From an uncultured Dyadobacter sp. (GTDB lineage Bacteria > Bacteroidota > Bacteroidia > Cytophagales > Spirosomataceae): a stretch of DNA of 9,457 nucleotides. This document shows, in pieces, positions 5,603 through 9,457 of this stretch. The stretch is taken from positions 1 through 9,457 of the forward strand of contig CAMLNK010000084.1 of NCBI GenBank assembly GCA_946481035.1. The letters are read 5' to 3'. The notes beneath the pieces are model-generated. The model was given only the letters and a program-made list of their open reading frames with translations. It was not told the origin of the DNA and did no database searches. How positions within the stretch are numbered: position 1 is the first letter of the stretch; each line of letters starts with the position of its first letter. The translations under genes and the position numbers were made by a program.

Positions 5603-5977
5603 CTATTTCAGATCGGCCTCGAACCTCTTTATCACCTTACGTTTTGTAAACCATTTTCCAAGAAGCATCACGCCTCCGAAGGTAACACAGCTGAGTACGA
5701 TTAACAGGGGGACGGCTTTGGGGTCGATATTGTCAGATTTAAACACCAGACAGGCGGCAAGTAGCCCGATTATCGTCAGGACAATCCCGGAATAGAAATC
5801 ACTTTGGGCGGTATCCCTTGCCTCTTCGTATAGGATGACTTCTTCAAAAGCTGTCGAGGCCAATGCAGCTGCCTCTGCTTCCGAAAACCCGTGCTCTTGT
5901 AGTTTGGCGACAATCTCAGGGTAATTGTAAATCTCTAAATATATTTGCCTTGCCAGTTTAAGGTTATCTTCGGTCAC
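5603..5977 (-). CDS. Hypothetical membrane protein with helical N-terminal domain
   Basis: This 124-residue protein matches no family I recognise. Residues 1-56 are helical and acidic (LKLARQIYLEIYNYPEI, then FSEAEAAALASTAFEEVI), like a small helical-bundle domain. Two membrane segments follow, about 61-79 (FYSGIVLTIIGLLAACLVF) and 87-107 (KAVPLLIVLSCVTFGGVMLL). The tail is strongly basic (KWFTKRKVIKRFEADLK), so the N-terminal domain and the tail should both face the cytoplasm. The start is a GTG at 5977, since no ATG lies nearby in frame; an earlier non-standard start cannot be excluded. No -7 consensus or Shine-Dalgarno site was found upstream. It stands alone, convergent with the SDR operon. 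Confidence 0.7.
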   Translation of the reverse strand: MTEDNLKLARQIYLEIYNYPEIVAKLQEHGFSEAEAAALASTAFEEVILYEEARDTAQSDFYSGIVLTIIGLLAACLVFKSDNIDPKAVPLLIVLSCVTFGGVMLLGKWFTKRKVIKRFEADLK

Positions 5978-6406
5978 AACTTGTCTGTTATATAAAATTA
6001 AAAGTTCGCCGCCAGCAGAGCTAGTATCCCTTCCTGATCGGTGAATCCCGTATTACTCTGAACTAAACCCTTCCTATAAAATCAGATCGCGTATATCCTT
6101 CACAATGGACCTTTCGGTTCATACGCGAGTGTCTTTTCTGGTCCACCCTGAACGAGGCTCGAAGCACTTTTATTTTCGATCAGATTACGCTTTCACTGTC
6201 AAATTGTTTCCGTTTATTCTACGGCGCCCGTCGTTGAAAATAAGGAGCCGTGGCTCTGATCGATAGAGTCCAGTTTGTTTGATATTATGGATGAATTCGC
6301 AAATCGTGAGGCGATTGTGAAGCCGAACCGCGATGTATCGGTGAATGCCGTGTTTGTGTCGGTGAATGGGGGAAAACCGATAAAAGATTTCTGGTGGATG
6401 GGAAAG
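5978..6406. other. 429-bp interval with no convincing gene
   Basis: This lies between the start of the 124-residue gene and the stop of the T9SS gene, both on the minus strand, so it should hold the first gene's promoter and the second gene's 3' end. The minus-strand frame of the T9SS gene stays open for about 70 codons past its stop, but the translation has no recognisable motif. On the plus strand, a frame from 6275 continues into the antisense of the T9SS gene. I see a TCGGTGAAT motif at 6038, 6338 and 6359, and a 6-bp stem (GGCTCT/AGAGTCC with one wobble) near 6251-6270. No tRNA-like fold, T-tract terminator or -7 consensus was found. A decayed gene or an unrecognised RNA is possible but unsupported. 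Confidence 0.5.
6334..6368 (+). repeat. Tandem 14-bp direct repeat at 21-bp period
   Basis: TGTATCGGTGAATG (6334-6347) and TGTGTCGGTGAATG (6355-6368) differ at one base and start exactly 21 bp apart, two helical turns. A related TCGGTGAATCCCG (6038-6050) lies 300 bp to the left and matches 12 of 13 bases of 6338-6350. The pair sits just past the stop of the T9SS gene. Same-face protein binding is one reading; a remnant of a coding repeat (21 bp is seven codons) is another. Confidence 0.45.
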
Positions 6407-7243
6407 CTATTCGATAATCAGTTTTTTATTAATCTTCATGGTTTCACCCTTGATCCCGATGCTGTAAATGCCTGTCGCCACATGTTCGGGGAGAATGATC
6501 AGCTGGGAAGCAGTGCCGCCGGGGTGGTCCACTTTTTTGGTGAAGATGATTTGGCCGGCTGTATTTACGATGGTCAGTTCATAACGGCCTTTCACCATGT
6601 TAAGAAGTTCCAGGTTAAAGCTGTTCCCTGTTACAGGATTCGGGTAAAATTCGCTGGTGCCGGTCATATCCTGGTTTGCCACTTTTACGATTCTGGTAAA
6701 CGTGAAGGAATGGTCCAGATCCAGCGCTTTTAACCGATAATAGTTGTTGCCCGGGAAAGGATGTTCGTCGGTGAAGCCATAATTGATCGTCCCGTCACCT
6801 CCGGTCGCTGTCACTTCACCGATCTTGATAAAAACCCGCGCATCCGCGCTCTTTTCCACCTCATATTTCCACGCGTTATCTTCCGAAACGATTTTCCACG
6901 TCAGCACCACGAATCCCTCTTTTTGGGCGGCTGTAAATTCTCTGAAAACCACCGGAAGAGGCGTGTTCAGCAATGTGAAGGTTGCATCACCGGGCGCCGG
7001 GGTAGTCGGGTCGTTGGTTGGCACACTCGCAAAATTGCTGCCGGTAACGGTGCCCTGGTTACTGATTGAAAGCGCATTGGGCGGCACCAACGGGTTGTTG
7101 ATGGTTGCCTCGTAATAAATCACAATGCTGTCGCCCGGATGGATAGTGCCGACGTTGAACGGCCCCTGCGCAAGGCAAACGTTGCCGGAGAGTATTATAA
7201 AGGCGATTGCCGGAACGTAATGAAGTATACTTTGCTGTTTCAT
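6407..7243 (-). CDS. Secreted T9SS type A sorting-domain protein
   Basis: I choose the ATG at 7243, giving 278 residues, because it starts a clean signal peptide (MKQQSILHYVPAIAFIILSG, ending VCLAQ at 22-26). A frame start at 7291 would add 16 polar residues in front of it. Residues about 28-95 are a conserved-repeat/DUF11-like segment (NVGTIHPGDSIVIYYEATIN, SNQGTVTGSNF). Residues 96-190 resemble a fibronectin-III-like module common before sorting domains (LPVVFREF, VVLTWKIVSEDNAWKYEVEKS, GNNYYRLKALD). Residues 198-278 are the type A sorting domain (EFYPNPVTGNSFNLEL, ATGIYSIGI, KKLIIE). The protein should cross the inner membrane by Sec and the outer membrane by type IX secretion. It begins 52 bp after the stop of the beta-helix gene with no terminator or promoter between, so an operon is likely. 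There is no obvious catalytic domain. Confidence 0.85.
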   Translation of the reverse strand: MKQQSILHYVPAIAFIILSGNVCLAQGPFNVGTIHPGDSIVIYYEATINNPLVPPNALSISNQGTVTGSNFASVPTNDPTTPAPGDATFTLLNTPLPVVFREFTAAQKEGFVVLTWKIVSEDNAWKYEVEKSADARVFIKIGEVTATGGDGTINYGFTDEHPFPGNNYYRLKALDLDHSFTFTRIVKVANQDMTGTSEFYPNPVTGNSFNLELLNMVKGRYELTIVNTAGQIIFTKKVDHPGGTASQLIILPEHVATGIYSIGIKGETMKINKKLIIE

Positions 7244-7295
7244 ATCATTGGTGATGTTTGATATAGGATCGGCGCAATGCCGGACGTCCATCTTT

Positions 7296-9457
7296 TTAAG
7301 GCAAAGGGTTAGCAGGCGTCAATGCCGTACCGGCGAGCGGGCCGACGGCAGAGGCGGTTAAGCTTACAACTATATTGGCCACAGTTGCGGCAGGCGTGTT
7401 GGCATTAGCATTCCAGGTAGCTACCGCATCATCCTCGGTGCCGGCCCCGCCTTCGAGGAAACCCTGCAAAAACATGAGGGGGTTGGTCGTTCCGTCTAAA
7501 TCGGACACACGAAGGCGCATCACGTTAGGTGCACCGCCTGCAAGTACCTCGTTGTTGATAATGTTGGCAAAAACCCGGGGATTGGTTTCGTCCGCGCCGG
7601 ATGAACCTGCGGTGATGTTGATGGCTGCCAGCGCTGTCGGGTCGGCATCGAGCGTGTTGTCGTCCAGCGTGACATCGATCCTGGCTGTCTGGAAGCGCGC
7701 CTGCATGTCGATCGGCGTGCTATTGTTAGTGGTTCCCATCGTAATGTTGTTACTTTTGGCCTGAATGATCAGGTTCGAAGTTTCCTGCGCAACCGCACGT
7801 AAGCCGCTCCCGCCCGCGCCTGAGCCGTTTGCCGTGATGGACGGATTGTTGTTAACCCGTCCCATTACATTGGCGTCCAGGAACGAGGTAATACTGATCG
7901 CATGTCCGCCCCGGCTTTGGATAACGGGGTTGCCTATGATGTTGAAGTTGACTTCGCCATTATCATTACCGTTGATGTCGATGCCCGCACCAATGTCGGT
8001 AAAGCTGTTGATGGTGCAATTGGTAATGTCAATATTTACCCTGGAATCGTCCTCGGCTACCGCCTGAACGCCTTGTGTCCTGAGTCTCAGGAATGAACTG
8101 TTCTTGATTTTGATAGTGCTGACCGGAATCCCTGCCGCGCTGCTGAAACTCCTGAATTGAAACCCGCCTTCGCCGATGCTGTTAGCGGCTCCCCCGGATG
8201 AAACCGTTTGTGTATCACTGAAAGTCGAGCCGTCGACGGTCAGGGTAAGGTCAACGTCCGTATTTACAATGTCCAGGCTGTTAGTCTCTGAAAATTGAAC
8301 ACTGGAATTGGTGATCGCGCATACTCCCGACAGGTTCTGTAATTCTATGCCGCTCTCGTGCGCCTCATTTCCCGCACCGTTGATCGTACAATTGTTCATG
8401 GTAAGATTACTGACATTGAGCCCCGTGATGCCATTTTCTACCATCGTACCGCTTAAATCGATATTGTCCAGCGATACGGTACTGACGCCGCTGAGGTAAA
8501 TGGCTGCATTGCAGCTGCCAATCACCAGATCGTCGCAGGCGCCGGCACCACCTCCGTCAACCGTACTATTGGCGCTTATCAGGTTCATGTTTTTCAAATT
8601 GATATTGCCCGACGAAATGAATTCCAGTCCCCGGGTGGTGATATTCTGAATAACCCCGCCCGTTCCGTCGGTTGTGCCGGTACCGGTCACAGTCAAACCG
8701 CCCGATCCCGTGCCATTCAAACTGATCCCTTTGGCGGCACCGTTGGCACTGATGCTCAGAAAGCTCAATCCGCTCGCGCCAATGGTCGCCGCATTTACGT
8801 TAAGTGCCGTGCCCGTCGTTGAACCGATCGTGTTTCCGGCTCCCGTGACATTGATCGTCCCGCCGCCGGTTGCGTTCAGTCCCATTCCGCTGGTCGTATT
8901 AATAACCAGGCCTCCACCGCTGAAAGTAATAATGCTTGTGCCGTTGGATGTGAGGGATACCGCCGCGTTGGCGCCCGTCGTGAGCGATTTACTTGCACCG
9001 CTGAAAGTGACCGCGGCAGCATTGGTATTATTGATTCGTATTCCCAGGCTGCTGCCGCTCGCGGTAAGGTTTCCGCTGAATGTAATTGCGCCGCCTGTGG
9101 TGTTTTTAATATCGGCGAGGTAAAATGTTGCCGCGCTGTGTGTCAGGTTTCCGCTGTAACTAAAAGATACTGACCCTCCATTCACATTGAACGCCGTTCC
9201 GCTGCCGGTCAATGAACCGCTGCCCGCGACAATTGCACCCGCGATGTTGTGGAGGTGAACACCATTTACGCCGCCCGCGGACGTCAGTCCCGAGAAGTTC
9301 AAGTTGACGGTAGACGTTCCCGATGCCTGCGAGAGGCTGATCGCCGCGCCACCCGTAGCGTTGATGCCGGAAGTATTGTTTGTGACGATAATCTGCCCCG
9401 CATTGTTTGACCCCAACAAACCGATGCCGTTGGACGTGGTAATGGCCCGAGCGCTGA
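7296..9457 (-). CDS. Large beta-strand-repeat / right-handed beta-helix surface protein, 5' truncated
   Basis: The frame is open from the right edge to a TAA at 7296-7298, showing about 719 residues; the true start and any signal peptide lie outside. An apparent TTG start at 9419 is internal, because SARAITTSNGIG precedes it in frame. The first part (about 8640-9457) is low-complexity Gly/Ser/Thr/Asn sequence with recurring ITFSG-type strands roughly every 25 residues, as in haemagglutinin-like beta-solenoids. The second part (about 7500-8640) has longer coils of 27-30 residues with N-x-x-[IF] turns (NLTMNNCTING, VNIDITNCTINSF, VNFNIIGNPVIQS, IDVTLDDNTLDAD), typical of parallel beta-helix proteins of the pectate-lyase class. 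No catalytic residues are recognised, so adhesion or carbohydrate binding is the likeliest role. The end (GTEDDAVATWNANANTP, then TPANPLP) lacks a T9SS sorting domain, unlike the gene that follows it. Confidence 0.82.
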   Translation of the reverse strand, partial: SARAITTSNGIGLLGSNNAGQIIVTNNTSGINATGGAAISLSQASGTSTVNLNFSGLTSAGGVNGVHLHNIAGAIVAGSGSLTGSGTAFNVNGGSVSFSYSGNLTHSAATFYLADIKNTTGGAITFSGNLTASGSSLGIRINNTNAAAVTFSGASKSLTTGANAAVSLTSNGTSIITFSGGGLVINTTSGMGLNATGGGTINVTGAGNTIGSTTGTALNVNAATIGASGLSFLSISANGAAKGISLNGTGSGGLTVTGTGTTDGTGGVIQNITTRGLEFISSGNINLKNMNLISANSTVDGGGAGACDDLVIGSCNAAIYLSGVSTVSLDNIDLSGTMVENGITGLNVSNLTMNNCTINGAGNEAHESGIELQNLSGVCAITNSSVQFSETNSLDIVNTDVDLTLTVDGSTFSDTQTVSSGGAANSIGEGGFQFRSFSSAAGIPVSTIKIKNSSFLRLRTQGVQAVAEDDSRVNIDITNCTINSFTDIGAGIDINGNDNGEVNFNIIGNPVIQSRGGHAISITSFLDANVMGRVNNNPSITANGSGAGGSGLRAVAQETSNLIIQAKSNNITMGTTNNSTPIDMQARFQTARIDVTLDDNTLDADPTALAAINITAGSSGADETNPRVFANIINNEVLAGGAPNVMRLRVSDLDGTTNPLMFLQGFLEGGAGTEDDAVATWNANANTPAATVANIVVSLTASAVGPLAGTALTPANPLP
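8682..9296 (-). repeat. About nine degenerate ~25-residue beta-solenoid repeats within the surface protein
   Basis: Strand motifs recur along the protein as NFSG, SLTG, SYSG, ITFSG, VTFSG, ITFSG, NVTG, FLSIS and TVTG. Their spacings are about 25, 21, 26, 25, 27, 25, 29 and 24 residues. Between them run turns such as NTTGGA, NTNAAA and NATGGG. At DNA level the copies have diverged, with short identical tracts such as CACCGCTGAAAGT near 8915 and 8997. This spacing is about one coil of a beta-solenoid. Confidence 0.6.

Noticed and set aside
6275..6733. 152-codon plus-strand frame starting in the gene-free interval
   Set aside because: Two thirds of it is the exact antisense of the T9SS sorting domain, and the unique first 44 residues match nothing I recognise.
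8674..9123. 149-codon plus-strand hydrophobic frame in the repeat region
   Set aside because: It is a Pro/Val/Leu-rich antisense of Gly/Thr/Asn repeats, a common artefact of low-complexity beta-repeat genes.
8640..9457. Repeat-rich region considered as a CRISPR array or DNA tandem repeat
   Set aside because: The periodicity is at protein level (about 25 residues) with diverged DNA copies inside an open reading frame; there are no identical direct repeats with unique spacers.

Overview
The window looks like chromosomal DNA from a member of the Bacteroidota, most likely a Cytophagales bacterium of the Dyadobacter/Spirosoma kind (inference). The signs are two type IX secretion (T9SS) C-terminal sorting domains with the YPNP motif, a lipoprotein whose mature end starts C-K-E-E, two TAnnTTTG -7 promoter elements, few Shine-Dalgarno sites and moderate GC. 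I see no rRNA, tRNA, transposase, integrase, CRISPR array or phage gene.

Layout. Positions 2-256 (+) are the tail of a T9SS cargo gene that enters from the left. It converges, across a GC-rich hairpin, on a secreted PQQ-like beta-propeller protein (287-1906, -). An AT-rich divergent spacer (1907-2092) separates that gene from a 71-residue two-helix membrane protein (2093-2308, +), which ends in a textbook intrinsic terminator. Facing it is a lipoprotein with a beta-lactamase/serine-hydrolase fold whose catalytic residues look replaced (2387-3598, -). Next comes an AraC-family regulator (3765-4625, -). It is divergent from a two-gene unit (4715-5554, +) encoding a small membrane protein and a short SDR-fold protein lacking the usual Tyr/Lys pair. 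A perfect 12-bp hairpin separates that unit from a convergent 124-residue membrane protein (5603-5977, -). The interval 5978-6406 has no convincing gene. The right third is a minus-strand pair: a long beta-helix/beta-strand-repeat surface protein (7296 to beyond the right edge), followed by a 278-residue secreted protein with a T9SS sorting domain (6407-7243).

How the parts fit. The window is mostly cell-envelope and surface biology. The most coherent unit is the regulator with its divergent membrane-protein/SDR pair, where the regulator probably controls the operon beside it. The beta-helix gene and the T9SS gene behind it are probably co-transcribed; together they resemble the two ends of a single T9SS surface protein split into two polypeptides. 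I found no clear new defence or mobile system. The features most worth a second look are the two enzyme folds with missing catalytic residues and the split surface protein.
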